64,000 nt of DNA, from the NCBI GenBank assembly GCA_024397935.1, contig CP073743.1, positions 2,108,001 through 2,172,000 of the forward strand, given 5' to 3'. The stretch is from a bacterium SCSIO 12844 (GTDB lineage Bacteria; Pseudomonadota; Gammaproteobacteria; Francisellales; Francisellaceae). Made by a program: the position numbers and the translations under genes. Positions 38,309-47,693 of this stretch are shown here, piece after piece (within the stretch, counting starts at the first letter, position 1; each line of letters begins with the position of its first letter). The notes under the pieces are model-generated. The model did not search any database and was not told the origin of the DNA. It was given only the letters and a program-made list of their open reading frames with translations.

Positions 38309-39904
38309 ATGACTAAACAACCTAAGAAACAAGCGTTAAGTCCATTTGAATTTAAAGATGAATTAATCAAATTAGCTCAATCAAGCCAGGACCATGCCAT
38401 GTTAAATGCTGGTCGTGGTAATCCAAATTTTCTATCAACCATACCCCGTTATGCTTTCTTAAAACTGGGGCACTTTGCCGTTAAAGAATCAGAACGCTCT
38501 TATAGCTATTTAGAAAATATTTTTGGTGGCTTACCTGAAAAAAAAGGTATCGTTGAGCGATTTGATCACTATGTCATGCTACATGAAAAAGAAAATGGCG
38601 TCTCTTTTTTAAGTGCTGCATTATCGTTTGCTAATGATCATTTAGGTATTGAAAAGGAAGATTTTTTATTTGAAATGGTTAATGCCTTTTTAGGCTGTAA
38701 CTATCCATTCCCACCGAGAATGCTACCAATCTGTGAAAATATTGTCATGCACTACCTACAAAGTGAACTTTACCATAAAAGTGATACACCTTTTGCATTT
38801 GATTTATTTGCAACAGAAGGTGGTACTGCATCAATGACATACATTTTCCAATCAATAAAAATTAATGGTTTACTAAAAAAAGGGGATAAGATTGCTATGA
38901 TTACCCCTATTTTTTCACCTTATCTTGAAATTCCTGAACTTCCAGAATATGACAATGAAATTGTCCATATTCATGCCAAAAAAGAACATAACTGGCAAGT
39001 CCCTCAATCTGAATTAAAAAAACTTGAAGATACTTTAATAAAAGTACTTTGTACTGTTAATCCAAGTAATCCGCCATCCTATAAAATGGATGATCAAACA
39101 CTTCAAGGTATTGCTGATATTGTTGAAAAGAAAAATAAAAATTTAATGATTGTCACAGATGATGTCTATGCAACCTTCTCTGATGATTTCGAGTCATTAT
39201 TTTCACGCTGCCCTTTTAATACCTTATGCGTTTATTCGTTCTCAAAATACTTTGGTGCTACTGGTTGGCGATTAGGTACGATTGCATTACATAAAGAAAA
39301 TATATTTGATCAACTAATAAAAAAATTGCCTGCTAAAACATTAAAACAATTAGATCAACACTATGGTTCATTAACACGTACACCACGTGACTTAAAATTT
39401 ATTGATCGTTTAGTTGCTGATAGTCGCTCTGTTGCACTTAATCATACAGCTGGCCTATCATTACCTCAGCAATTACAAATGATGTTTTTTGCACTATCAA
39501 GCTTATTAGATAGCCAAGAAATTTACAGAAAATCTGGAAAAACATTAATTCGACGTCGATATAATATCTTATTTGAATCTATCTCGCCCAAATTAAAAGC
39601 ACATGATAATGCTAATTTAGTTGGCTACTATACGCTACTAGATTTAGAAGATTTAGCCAGTACTTTATTCTCTAAAGCTTTTGCTAAGTGGGTATTAAAA
39701 AATACTCAAGGCTCTGATGTTTTAAAACGTCTTGCACTAGAAACTGGTGTAGTTTTATTACCTGGACAAGGATTTGATGTAGAACATCCTTCTGCTCGCG
39801 TTTCTCTGGCAAATTTGAGAGAATATGATTATCGACAAATTGGTTTATCCATCCGCAAATTATTAGATGAGCACTATGAGTTATTTAAAAAATCAAAATC
39901 ATAA
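38309..39904 (+). CDS. aspD: Aspartate 4-decarboxylase / aspartate aminotransferase AspD
   Basis: A 531-residue PLP enzyme of the bacterial aspartate beta-decarboxylase family, as seen from the N-terminal MLNAGRGNPNFLSTIPR and its length. K313 in YSFSKYFGATGWRLG is the PLP Schiff-base lysine. It converts L-aspartate to L-alanine and CO2 and has side aminotransferase activity. With AspT it completes an energy-yielding and alkalinising cycle. GGAG precedes the ATG (TAGGAGTAGGAG). The 3' end overlaps the hydrogenase protease gene. Confidence 0.95.
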   Translation: MTKQPKKQALSPFEFKDELIKLAQSSQDHAMLNAGRGNPNFLSTIPRYAFLKLGHFAVKESERSYSYLENIFGGLPEKKGIVERFDHYVMLHEKENGVSFLSAALSFANDHLGIEKEDFLFEMVNAFLGCNYPFPPRMLPICENIVMHYLQSELYHKSDTPFAFDLFATEGGTASMTYIFQSIKINGLLKKGDKIAMITPIFSPYLEIPELPEYDNEIVHIHAKKEHNWQVPQSELKKLEDTLIKVLCTVNPSNPPSYKMDDQTLQGIADIVEKKNKNLMIVTDDVYATFSDDFESLFSRCPFNTLCVYSFSKYFGATGWRLGTIALHKENIFDQLIKKLPAKTLKQLDQHYGSLTRTPRDLKFIDRLVADSRSVALNHTAGLSLPQQLQMMFFALSSLLDSQEIYRKSGKTLIRRRYNILFESISPKLKAHDNANLVGYYTLLDLEDLASTLFSKAFAKWVLKNTQGSDVLKRLALETGVVLLPGQGFDVEHPSARVSLANLREYDYRQIGLSIRKLLDEHYELFKKSKS

Positions 39905-40352
39905 AAAAACAATCTTAATTCTTGGTATTGGCTCACCATTTTCAGATGATCAGTTTGGCTTTAAAGTTGCACAATACTTGCAACAAGTGCTAACTGATCA
40001 ACCCAATATCACAATTGAAATTGCAGATCGGCCTGGCTTGAATTTATTAAGTTTTCTTGATGATAATTACCAAAAATTAATCTTAATTGATGCAGTTAAC
40101 GCTAATCAAGAACCTGGTACTTCATTTTATTTTAAAGCAGATGAAATTACACAGTTTAATGGCTTTTTATCTTCACATAACTTAGGCATTGCTTATGCAT
40201 TAAGTTTACACCAAGCACTAGGTAACTCACTAAGTCATATTTATTTTTATGGTGTTCAAGCAAAATTTTTAAATCAAAAAGACACTATATTATCTGATGA
40301 AGTAATAACTCAAATACAACCGATAGCTAAAAATATCATTAATAGCATATAG
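39867..40352 (+). CDS. [NiFe]-hydrogenase maturation protease
   Basis: A 161-residue HycI/HyaD-family endopeptidase. The N-terminal ILGIGSPFSDDQFGFKVAQYL, the LILIDAVNA aspartate and SSHNLGIAYAL histidine correspond to the three nickel-sensing residues of the family. It removes the C-terminal peptide of the hydrogenase large subunit once nickel is inserted; HydA (43606-44920) carries the matching DPCxxCxxH end. The start at 39867 (or 39876) overlaps aspD by 38 nt, so it is translationally coupled to the aspartate operon rather than to the hydrogenase cluster, an unusual location. Confidence 0.9.
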   Translation: MSTMSYLKNQNHKKTILILGIGSPFSDDQFGFKVAQYLQQVLTDQPNITIEIADRPGLNLLSFLDDNYQKLILIDAVNANQEPGTSFYFKADEITQFNGFLSSHNLGIAYALSLHQALGNSLSHIYFYGVQAKFLNQKDTILSDEVITQIQPIAKNIINSI

Positions 40353-40503
40353 AAAACATTATTTGATTATTTTTCTATCATTTTATATTGTTTCATTGCA
40401 GATTTATTGTTATTTTTTATCTTAAGCTTTAATTTATTCAAATATATTATTGCCATTTTTATACGCATTAATGATGTAAATACGATAACTTTAGGAGTTT
40501 ATC

Positions 40504-41091
40504 ATGAAAAAAGTAATATTTGCACTAAGCTTAATTGCAGCAACAGCTTCTGCTAGTTATGCCACAACCTATGAAGTTTATAGCCAACCTAATAAAGGAT
40601 CTCAAGTAGTTTCGGCAATTAATGATCAAAATAGTAATCAATATATGCCATTTTATCAAAAAGGACATTGGGTTAAAGTTGCTGATACGGCAACTGGTAA
40701 TACAGGCTGGATTAATATTCAACCTACCTCGGCTAAACAACAAGCTAATTATCAGAAAAAATTAAACGCAATTAACTCAGAGTATCAGCAATTACAAGCA
40801 CAACGCCAAATCTTTGAGCAAACCTATCAAGCAGCAGTTAACCAGTTACAGTACAAAGCACAGCTGATAGAAAACCAAATGAATCAAGCTCAAAATGCAA
40901 ACTCAAACCCTCAAGCAACTGAACAAACTGAAGTCGTTCAACAATCATTTAATTCTTTCAACGTTCAAGTGAATAAAGACGGTAAAACTGCTACTGTTAC
41001 TAGAGAATGGTTAGGTAAAGATGGAAAAATGCATAAGCAAACTAAACAAGTCCCAGTTAGCGAGTTACAAAGCGTTGCAATTGGCGTTTAA
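40504..41091 (+). CDS. Periplasmic SH3-like domain protein with coiled coil
   Basis: A 195-residue secreted protein with a signal peptide (MKKVIFALSLIAATASASYA). A bacterial SH3-like domain follows (residues about 22-72, with KGHWVKVADTATGNTGWI). A glutamine-rich coiled coil (about 75-130) and a short C-terminal beta segment complete it. It resembles TIGR04211/YgiM-like envelope proteins but lacks the C-terminal membrane helix. It may bind peptidoglycan. AGGAG precedes the ATG. It converges with the ene-reductase gene, with 5 nt between the stops. Confidence 0.75.
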   Translation: MKKVIFALSLIAATASASYATTYEVYSQPNKGSQVVSAINDQNSNQYMPFYQKGHWVKVADTATGNTGWINIQPTSAKQQANYQKKLNAINSEYQQLQAQRQIFEQTYQAAVNQLQYKAQLIENQMNQAQNANSNPQATEQTEVVQQSFNSFNVQVNKDGKTATVTREWLGKDGKMHKQTKQVPVSELQSVAIGV

Positions 41092-41096
41092 CTAAT

Positions 41097-42179
41097 CTAA
41101 TTTGTCTCCATAAAAGGATAATCAATATATCCTTCTCTACCTTCATGATAAAATGTTGTAGAGTCTGGCACATTTCTTTTCGTATCATATTTAAATCGCT
41201 CAACTAAATCTGGATTGGCAATAAATAACTGTCCCCAAGCTGCAGCATCAGCACAACCTAACTCAATTACAGCTTCTGCTTCTAATTTTGACAATTGCTG
41301 ATTGACAATATAAGGGCCACCAAAAGCATCTTTAAGTTTTTGGGCTAAGTTGTCCTTTCCTAGATTTGCTCGCGCAAAAATAAAAGCAAGATTTCTTTTG
41401 CCTAATTGCTCTGCAATATAAGTAAATGTTAAAAGTGGATCTGAGTCACCCATATCATGAGCATCACAGCGCGGTGCTAGATGCATGCCGACACGACCAC
41501 TACCCCATACATCGACAACTGCATCAGTTACTTCAAGCATAAAGCGAGCACGATTTTCAAGAGAGCCTCCATAATAATCTTCTCGCTTATTAGTACTATC
41601 CTGTAGAAACTGATCTAATAAATAACCATTAGCACCATGAATCTCAACACCGTCAAATCCAGCTTTTTTAGCATTTTCAGCGCCTTGTCTGTATGCTTCT
41701 ATTGTTTGTTCTATCTCATCTAAAGTCATTGCTTTAGGTGTTTCAAAGTCACGAATAGGACGAACTAAACTTGGATGTCCTTGAGGTTTCACAGCACTTG
41801 GCGCTAATGGTAATTTATCATCTAAATAAATTGGGTCAGAAATTCGTCCCACATGCCATAATTGCAGTAAAATTTTTCCATTTGCTTTATGCACACTATC
41901 TGTTACTTTCTTCCAACCTTCTATTTGAGCTTCACTCCAAATTCCTGGTGTTCTAGGATAACCCACACCCATTGGACAAACAGAAGTAGCTTCAGTAATT
42001 ATAAGTCCTGCTGTTGCTCTTTGCTGATAATAGGTAGCCATAATATCAGTTGGTACTCTTGTTGCACTATCAGCACGACAACGTGTTAATGGCGCCATAA
42101 TAATACGGTTATCAAGTACTAATTGACCTAATGTAACCGGCGTGAAAAGTATGCTGTTAGCTGTATGATTTGTTTGCAT
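41097..42179 (-). CDS. nemA: Old yellow enzyme-type ene-reductase (NemA-like)
   Basis: A 360-residue FMN-dependent alkene reductase. Marks are IIMAPLTRCRAD, ATSVCPMGVGYPRTPGIW, the HGANGYLLDQFLQDSTNKR active-site block with the substrate-binding His and Asn, and GSLENRARF. It reduces electrophilic alkenes, nitro compounds or quinone-like toxins with NAD(P)H. It is the last gene of the minus-strand hydrogenase cluster, 22 nt after an orphan. Since group 3b hydrogenase can make NADPH from hydrogen, a functional link is possible but inferred. AAAGGA precedes the ATG. Confidence 0.92.
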   Translation of the reverse strand: MQTNHTANSILFTPVTLGQLVLDNRIIMAPLTRCRADSATRVPTDIMATYYQQRATAGLIITEATSVCPMGVGYPRTPGIWSEAQIEGWKKVTDSVHKANGKILLQLWHVGRISDPIYLDDKLPLAPSAVKPQGHPSLVRPIRDFETPKAMTLDEIEQTIEAYRQGAENAKKAGFDGVEIHGANGYLLDQFLQDSTNKREDYYGGSLENRARFMLEVTDAVVDVWGSGRVGMHLAPRCDAHDMGDSDPLLTFTYIAEQLGKRNLAFIFARANLGKDNLAQKLKDAFGGPYIVNQQLSKLEAEAVIELGCADAAAWGQLFIANPDLVERFKYDTKRNVPDSTTFYHEGREGYIDYPFMETN

Positions 42180-42201
42180 AAAATAATCCTTTAAATACTA
42201 T

Positions 42202-42612
42202 TTATTCTTTTGAGCACGGCTTTACCATAACAATATTTTTATATGTAGGTACCACAAAATTACCTTCAAGCTCATTTCTTACAGTTGCTACATTTACAAC
42301 ATGATAATCTTGATTTATTAAAACTTGTGCATTTTTTTCATCAGTTATCGCAATCGTTTTTAGTTTATCATTAACTAAAGTAAAAATCGGTTTATTTAAT
42401 AACTTTTTACTCAACTGCTTAAGCAATTCTGCATTTTCTTTATTTAAACTAAATTTCAGCATATGCTCTGACTGACATAATTGATCACTTTGAAAAGGAA
42501 TGACAATCAATGGATTTTTATCTGCTGCTAATACAACTTTTATTAAGCAAATAGAGACGATTATTGCAATTAGAAGTGTAATTAAATTATAAATAAATGT
42601 TTTTCTGTTCAT
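42202..42612 (-). CDS. Membrane-anchored orphan in the hydrogenase cluster
   Basis: Not recognised. A 136-residue protein with one N-terminal membrane helix or uncleaved signal (FIYNLITLLIAIIVSICLIK). A periplasmic part of about 105 residues follows, with two cysteines (DQLCQSE and VKPCSKE) that might pair. It is 32 nt after the nickel permease and 22 nt before nemA on the same strand, so it is probably part of the long operon. A role in metal uptake or the envelope is possible. Confidence 0.65.
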   Translation of the reverse strand: MNRKTFIYNLITLLIAIIVSICLIKVVLAADKNPLIVIPFQSDQLCQSEHMLKFSLNKENAELLKQLSKKLLNKPIFTLVNDKLKTIAITDEKNAQVLINQDYHVVNVATVRNELEGNFVVPTYKNIVMVKPCSKE

Positions 42613-42644
42613 GATATTCCATCATTTTGCCAATTACTTTTAAT

Positions 42645-43574
42645 TTAGTGGCCAGGGTATCGATTTTTAATAAAAATATAAACAGAAAATAGCAATATTA
42701 TTGTAAATATTCCTCCTCCAATTAATTCTGAATAATTTGAAATAACATCAACTAATTGATTTATAAATAAACCACCATTTATATTAAATAAATTCAATAA
42801 TTCAAATAACCCAAGTAATATGGAAATTACCAAAGCTAAAGATGAAATAATAAGCTGGTATTTTTTATAATACTGCTTATTGTCATTCGCAATTGATACA
42901 AGTTTTGCCATTACTCCTGCACTTAATGAATCAACTAATGCCATTCCCAATGCAAAAGCTAAAGGCAATAACAAAATAAAGCTAATTGAAATGCCATTGA
43001 TATAAGAACTTGCTGCAAGCCCTAATAATCCAATTTCTGTTGCTGTATCAAAACCAAGACCAAAAATAAAACCAATAAAATACATTTTATAGGGCTTATT
43101 AATTGAAGCTAACAAAGGGGTTGTTAACTTTGATATAAAACCAACATTCTGATTAATTTGATCATGTTTTAATAACTTCACAATAAAGATACAATTAATA
43201 AATGCCATTAACCATAAAAAAATAATTGATGTTAATGCACCAATATACATACCTGATGTCATCACCATAGATGATTGTTCTTTAAAAATACTAATACCAA
43301 AGATCAGCAAAACTGTCATAATAAGCACAATACTAGAATGACCTAATGCAAAATAAGTTCCTGTTGTTAAATAGTATTTTTTTTCAACAGCAAATTTACG
43401 CGTTACATTATCAATAGCAACAATATGATCAGCATCGAAACCATGACGTAACCCAAGTAAAAATGCAACTAATACCATATAAAATACAATCATATGACTT
43501 TGTAAGATAAGTAATGTCAATAACCAAAATACTAACGCTACTAAGCTATAGCACTTAAAAAAATGTTTAAACAT
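42645..43574 (-). CDS. Nickel/cobalt permease, NiCoT (HoxN/HupN/NixA) family
   Basis: A 310-residue, about eight-helix transporter. The family signature RHGFDADHIVAIDN (HX4DH type) is in helix 2, and LGFDTATEIGLL and LPLAFALGMALVDS occur later. It imports Ni2+ (and perhaps Co2+) with high affinity. Its place after the hydrogenase subunits indicates nickel supply for the [NiFe] site. I use the ATG at 43574; an upstream in-frame start at 43655 would run into hydA and add unconserved residues. Confidence 0.93.
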   Translation of the reverse strand: MFKHFFKCYSLVALVFWLLTLLILQSHMIVFYMVLVAFLLGLRHGFDADHIVAIDNVTRKFAVEKKYYLTTGTYFALGHSSIVLIMTVLLIFGISIFKEQSSMVMTSGMYIGALTSIIFLWLMAFINCIFIVKLLKHDQINQNVGFISKLTTPLLASINKPYKMYFIGFIFGLGFDTATEIGLLGLAASSYINGISISFILLLPLAFALGMALVDSLSAGVMAKLVSIANDNKQYYKKYQLIISSLALVISILLGLFELLNLFNINGGLFINQLVDVISNYSELIGGGIFTIILLFSVYIFIKNRYPGH

Positions 43575-43603
43575 AAAGGATAATTCCAATGATTTAAATA
43601 GGA

Positions 43604-44920
43604 TTAATTTCGAGTAACATTTAATGTTAGAAAATGCGCAGAACAAGAAATACATGGATCATAATTTCGAATCACCATTTCAGCATGTAGTCGTAATTCA
43701 TCATCAGCTCGATCTAGGCCAAATTTAGTTAATGATTGCTTTAAATCCGCTTCCATACAAGCTAAATTTTGTGCCGTTGGCGGTGTTATTCTAATTTTAC
43801 TAGCCAAGCCTTGTTCATCAAACTCAAAATAATCTATCTGAACGCCTCTTGGTGCTTCGCTAGCCCCCCATGCTTTACCTTTTTTAAAGGTAACATCAAC
43901 ATAAGGTTTCTCTGGATACTGATAATTACGGCAAATCGCTAAAATTTCATAAAATGCATAATAACACTCAATAGACCTTGCTAAGATACTATGAAAAATA
44001 TTATTGCTTGGAAATGACACTCCCGTTTCATTGGCTAAATCTTTTATCTTTTGTGGTAAGCAATCAAAATTTAAATTAAAACGTGATAGTGGTGAAGTTA
44101 AATAAGGTTTGCCATCTTTAGTTGAATGTAATGCTGTCGATTGAGGCACATGAAATTCTTTAAAATGTTCATCCCACTGATCAATATGAAACTTTAATCC
44201 TGTACTGGTAATAACATGATCTGCGATTACCGGATACTGGCCTGATTCATCACAAAGTGCTACTTGAACTAAATCGTCAAACTCAACATCAGGGTAAGGT
44301 AATGTTGCAAACCAACGAACTACAGCTTCAGCATCAACTAATGCATCTTCCAATCGTATAATCAATTCATCAATTTCTTTTTGTTTCGGCGCGCGATAAA
44401 ATCCACCCACCTTAATTGCACCTGGATGCACAGAACGGCCACCAAAAAGTTTTAAGATATCATTACCTAATTGTTGTAGTTTTACACCACGTTTAACTTC
44501 ATCTGGAAAATCTTTTGCCATTTCAATTGCTGAGTGATAATTCAGAAAATCTGGTGCTGCTAAAATATGCGTATGTAAATAATGTGATTCCGTCCACTCA
44601 GCTAGATACATCACACGACGCATAGAATGTACCCAAGGTGTCACTTCGACATCAAATGCTCGCTCCATTAATGTCACAACACTCATTTGATAGGCCATAG
44701 GACAAATACCACAAATCCTTGCAACGGCATCAATAATCTCGTTTGGTTCACGGCCTTCTAAAAACTTCTCAAAATATCTAGGTGGTTCATAAATTCTAAC
44801 ATGGCATTTAGTAATTTCATTTCCTTCAATAACAAGATCAAGCGCACCTTCGCCTTCTACACGCGCTAGAATTGGTACTTCAATTGTTTTTACATTTTTG
44901 GATGATTCATTTGTGTTCAT
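43604..44920 (-). CDS. hydA: Group 3b [NiFe]-hydrogenase large (alpha) subunit
   Basis: A 438-residue catalytic subunit. The N-terminal active-site motif is RICGICPMAYQ and the C-terminal one is DPCISCSAH; together they supply the four cysteines that hold Ni and Fe. After that histidine a short peptide (FLTLNVTRN) remains, which would be removed by the maturation protease. The beta-gamma-delta-alpha order identifies a cytosolic, NADP-linked sulfhydrogenase-type (group 3b) enzyme. It overlaps hydD by 14 nt. Confidence 0.96.
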   Translation of the reverse strand: MNTNESSKNVKTIEVPILARVEGEGALDLVIEGNEITKCHVRIYEPPRYFEKFLEGREPNEIIDAVARICGICPMAYQMSVVTLMERAFDVEVTPWVHSMRRVMYLAEWTESHYLHTHILAAPDFLNYHSAIEMAKDFPDEVKRGVKLQQLGNDILKLFGGRSVHPGAIKVGGFYRAPKQKEIDELIIRLEDALVDAEAVVRWFATLPYPDVEFDDLVQVALCDESGQYPVIADHVITSTGLKFHIDQWDEHFKEFHVPQSTALHSTKDGKPYLTSPLSRFNLNFDCLPQKIKDLANETGVSFPSNNIFHSILARSIECYYAFYEILAICRNYQYPEKPYVDVTFKKGKAWGASEAPRGVQIDYFEFDEQGLASKIRITPPTAQNLACMEADLKQSLTKFGLDRADDELRLHAEMVIRNYDPCISCSAHFLTLNVTRN

Positions 44921-45728
44921 TTAAATCACCTGCTTCCTTAAATCCTGTTTGTTGGTTATTAATAAAATGATATTTACGTGCTATCTCAGCATCAGTTAAT
45001 CCCATTTCTTTTAATTTATTTGTCATTGCATCAAAGTTGGCATATTTTGAAGCACCATAACAGCCATAACAACCTCGATTAATTGCTGGGCATAATGCAT
45101 CGCAACCATTAGCCGTTACAGGGCCTAAACATGGCTCACCTTTTGCAACCATAACACAAGTAATCCCTCGGTGCTTACAAGAGACACAAACAGGGTCAAC
45201 AACCTTTTCAGGCTCTACCTTAAATAATAATTGTCTCACAGCATGGTACATTTGATCTGCGCTAACAGGACAACCAGATATTTCAAAATCTACGTTAACA
45301 TAATCTTTAATTGGTTTTGCTGTATCTAAATCACTGGCTTCAACTACATGTGGATGATCTGGGTAAACTGCTTTAATCCAATTTTTAAATTCTTTTGCAT
45401 CAATATTATTTCTTAGTCCTTGAATACCGCCAGAGACAGCACAAGCGCCCATTGAAATTAAATAACGGCTATTTTCACGAATCATTTTAATTCGTTCTAC
45501 ATCATGTTTAGTATTAATACTACCTTCAATAATTGCAATATCAACTTTAGCTTCTTCATCAACCGCACCTGCTTCAGCAAAATGCTTAATTTCAACTAAG
45601 CCTGAAAGTTCTATTAATTTTATACCCTTATTGATAAAAGCAAGTTGACAACCATCACAAGAGCTAAATTTATGTACGGCTAATGTTGGTTTTTCTGGAA
45701 CATTTTTTAAAGGGTCGTAAGCTGACAT
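44907..45728 (-). CDS. hydD: Group 3b [NiFe]-hydrogenase small (delta) subunit
   Basis: A 273-residue electron-transfer subunit. Cysteines for the proximal cluster are seen in SSCDGCQLAF, GACAVSGG and SGCPVSADQ. A further cysteine-rich part (CVSCKHRGITC, EPCLGPV, NRGCYGCYG) would bind additional Fe-S clusters. It passes electrons between HydA and the HydB-HydG module. There is no Tat signal, which fits a cytoplasmic enzyme. Confidence 0.95.
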   Translation of the reverse strand: MSAYDPLKNVPEKPTLAVHKFSSCDGCQLAFINKGIKLIELSGLVEIKHFAEAGAVDEEAKVDIAIIEGSINTKHDVERIKMIRENSRYLISMGACAVSGGIQGLRNNIDAKEFKNWIKAVYPDHPHVVEASDLDTAKPIKDYVNVDFEISGCPVSADQMYHAVRQLLFKVEPEKVVDPVCVSCKHRGITCVMVAKGEPCLGPVTANGCDALCPAINRGCYGCYGASKYANFDAMTNKLKEMGLTDAEIARKYHFINNQQTGFKEAGDLNEHK

Positions 45729-45730
45729 AA

Positions 45731-46582
45731 TTATACTCCTTCAATTGCCAATAATTTTTCTACTTGTGGATAAGCATAGACAGCACCATCTTTACAAACA
45801 AATTCCTTACCCATCTGACAATGCCCACAATGGCCTACTGCACACTTCATACTACGTTCAAGACTGATATAAATTTGAGCTTCTGGTACACCTTTTTTAA
45901 TAAAGGCTTTAGCAACATTAATCATCATAATCTCTGGACCAACACTCATTACAATTGTATTTGCATAATCAATATCCAGATCATCAATTGCTTCAGTGAC
46001 AAAGCCTTGATACCATTTCCATGGACCAAAAGACTCACCTTCTGTTCTTGTTATAATGACTTCTGTATTCGCCAACTCATTCCAACGTATATATTTATCT
46101 TGATAGATTAAACCATCACTATGGCGTAAACCTTGTACAACATAAAGTTTACCAAAACGCTCTCTTTCTTGTAATAAGCATTCAGTTAAAGCAACTAAAG
46201 GTGCATTACCTAAACCTCCTGTCATAATAACAACATCTTTCCCATAAGCATTTTTAATCGGCCACTGAGTACCAAATGGTCCGCGAATACCTACTCGATC
46301 ACCCTTTTTTAATTTAGCCATTCCTTTTGTTACACGCCCAACAACTTGTATCGTATGTTCAAAACGGTTTGGACTAAATTCTCGATCATTGACAATTGAG
46401 ATTGCAACTTCACCAACACCATAGAGGTAAATCATATTATATTGGCCTGGTTGAAAGCGATATTTCTCTCTTAATTGAGGATCTGTTAACTCTAGACGTA
46501 GGGTAAAAATCTCATCGGCATCTTGTATAAACTCAATGATTTCTGCTTCAAAGGGTAAATATACATCATCTTCTATAATCAT
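45731..46582 (-). CDS. hydG: Group 3b hydrogenase FAD/NAD(P)-binding (gamma) subunit
   Basis: A 283-residue ferredoxin-NADP reductase-like subunit starting MIIEDDVYLPFEAEI. The FAD motif is FQPGQYNMIYL, the NAD(P) site begins VIMTGGLGNAPLVAL, and the C-terminal CAVGHCGHCQMGKEFVC binds a [2Fe-2S] cluster. It exchanges electrons with NADP(H). I use the ATG at 46582, 1 nt after hydB ends; a longer in-frame start at 46702 lies inside hydB and adds 40 unconserved residues. Confidence 0.95.
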   Translation of the reverse strand: MIIEDDVYLPFEAEIIEFIQDADEIFTLRLELTDPQLREKYRFQPGQYNMIYLYGVGEVAISIVNDREFSPNRFEHTIQVVGRVTKGMAKLKKGDRVGIRGPFGTQWPIKNAYGKDVVIMTGGLGNAPLVALTECLLQERERFGKLYVVQGLRHSDGLIYQDKYIRWNELANTEVIITRTEGESFGPWKWYQGFVTEAIDDLDIDYANTIVMSVGPEIMMINVAKAFIKKGVPEAQIYISLERSMKCAVGHCGHCQMGKEFVCKDGAVYAYPQVEKLLAIEGV

Positions 46583-46583
46583 T

Positions 46584-47681
46584 TTATTCCCCACAAATCG
46601 TATTGATTTCATCTGTAACATCAATTTTAACTGGACACCAAGTAATACAGCGCCCACAGCCAACACAACCCTTCGTATCAAATTGATCTCGCCATGTTCC
46701 AAATTTATGCACTAACCATTGACGGTAACGATATTTAGGTTTTTCTCTATATAGCTCACCATGGGTATAACTGTGATCTAAACCAAAACAAGAATCCCAC
46801 TCTCTTAAATGCTCTGTTTCATTGCCATCTAATTTAGGCTCATCTTTTTCTGTATGACAAAAACAAGTTGGGCAAGCCTGTGTGCAGCTACCACAAGAAA
46901 GACAGCGTTTTGCAACATCATCCCACTGTGGATGGTCTAAATTTTGTTTTAAAGTTTCTTCCATAATCGGCACTTCTGGTACTTTTTTTACTTGTTGTGC
47001 AGCTGTTGTTTCAATCTGTTTAATTGCTTGATTAATTTGGCTTGTTGTTGCTTGATTTAATTGAAGCTGAGTTAATACTTGCTCTCCTTGATCTGAACCT
47101 GACTCAACCACAAAACCACTATCAATTTCAGTAACTGCCAAATCAAAGCCTTTATTGGCTTTAGGTTGATCACCCAAACTGACACAAAAACAGTTATGAT
47201 GACAACTAGTACAATTAGCAGCGATAATAAATAATTGCTGACGTCTTTTTTGATAACGAATATCATGATAGGTATTATCAATAAATACCTTATCTTGAAT
47301 CTCTATTGCTCGCAAATCACAAGGCCTTACACCAAAGATTGCATACTTTGGAATATGCGCTGACTTTTCAAACGAAAGTTTACCTTCAGCATTACGTTTT
47401 ACTTTCCAAAGTACCTCTCTTTCTTCAAATAATAGTGGTTTAATTGACTGAACTGGCACAGTCCAACCAAAAGCGCGCTGACTATCTGTTTTTTTAATTG
47501 CATAAAATGCTTCTTTCTGCTCATCAACATACCCCCAAGGCAGTTGTGAAGCTTTATCAACTGTATCATAAACAATCGCCCCATCATCAACGACAGGAGC
47601 CTTAACTTCAAAACCTGCGCTTTTTAAAATATTAATTAAATTGTCTAGTTTTTCATAAGGTAAAAAAAGTTGTTGTTTCAT
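46584..47681 (-). CDS. hydB: Group 3b hydrogenase 4Fe-4S (beta) subunit
   Basis: A 365-residue subunit. Two ferredoxin-type sites are seen near the C-terminus: CLSCGSCTQACPTCFCH and GCVGCGRCITWCP. An upstream CTSCHHNCFC may hold another cluster, and GVRPCDLRAI is typical of this family (sulfhydrogenase beta, also in anaerobic sulfite reductase A). It relays electrons between the flavin subunit and the hydrogenase dimer. It starts 12 nt after hypE. Confidence 0.94.
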   Translation of the reverse strand: MKQQLFLPYEKLDNLINILKSAGFEVKAPVVDDGAIVYDTVDKASQLPWGYVDEQKEAFYAIKKTDSQRAFGWTVPVQSIKPLLFEEREVLWKVKRNAEGKLSFEKSAHIPKYAIFGVRPCDLRAIEIQDKVFIDNTYHDIRYQKRRQQLFIIAANCTSCHHNCFCVSLGDQPKANKGFDLAVTEIDSGFVVESGSDQGEQVLTQLQLNQATTSQINQAIKQIETTAAQQVKKVPEVPIMEETLKQNLDHPQWDDVAKRCLSCGSCTQACPTCFCHTEKDEPKLDGNETEHLREWDSCFGLDHSYTHGELYREKPKYRYRQWLVHKFGTWRDQFDTKGCVGCGRCITWCPVKIDVTDEINTICGE

Positions 47682-47693
47682 ATCTTAAACCCA

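Noticed and set aside
40353..40503. Possible small RNA or ORF between the maturation protease and the SH3-like gene
   Set aside because: The stretch is AT-rich with no stable hairpin or credible frame; it only appears to hold a promoter and the AGGAG site of the next gene.
43575..43655. Longer N-terminus for the nickel permease
   Set aside because: It would overlap the hydA 3' end, adds 27 unconserved residues, and the ATG at 43574 gives the standard family start.
46583..46702. Longer N-terminus for HydG
   Set aside because: It lies wholly in the hydB coding region in another frame; the ATG at 46582 follows hydB by 1 nt and matches the family start.
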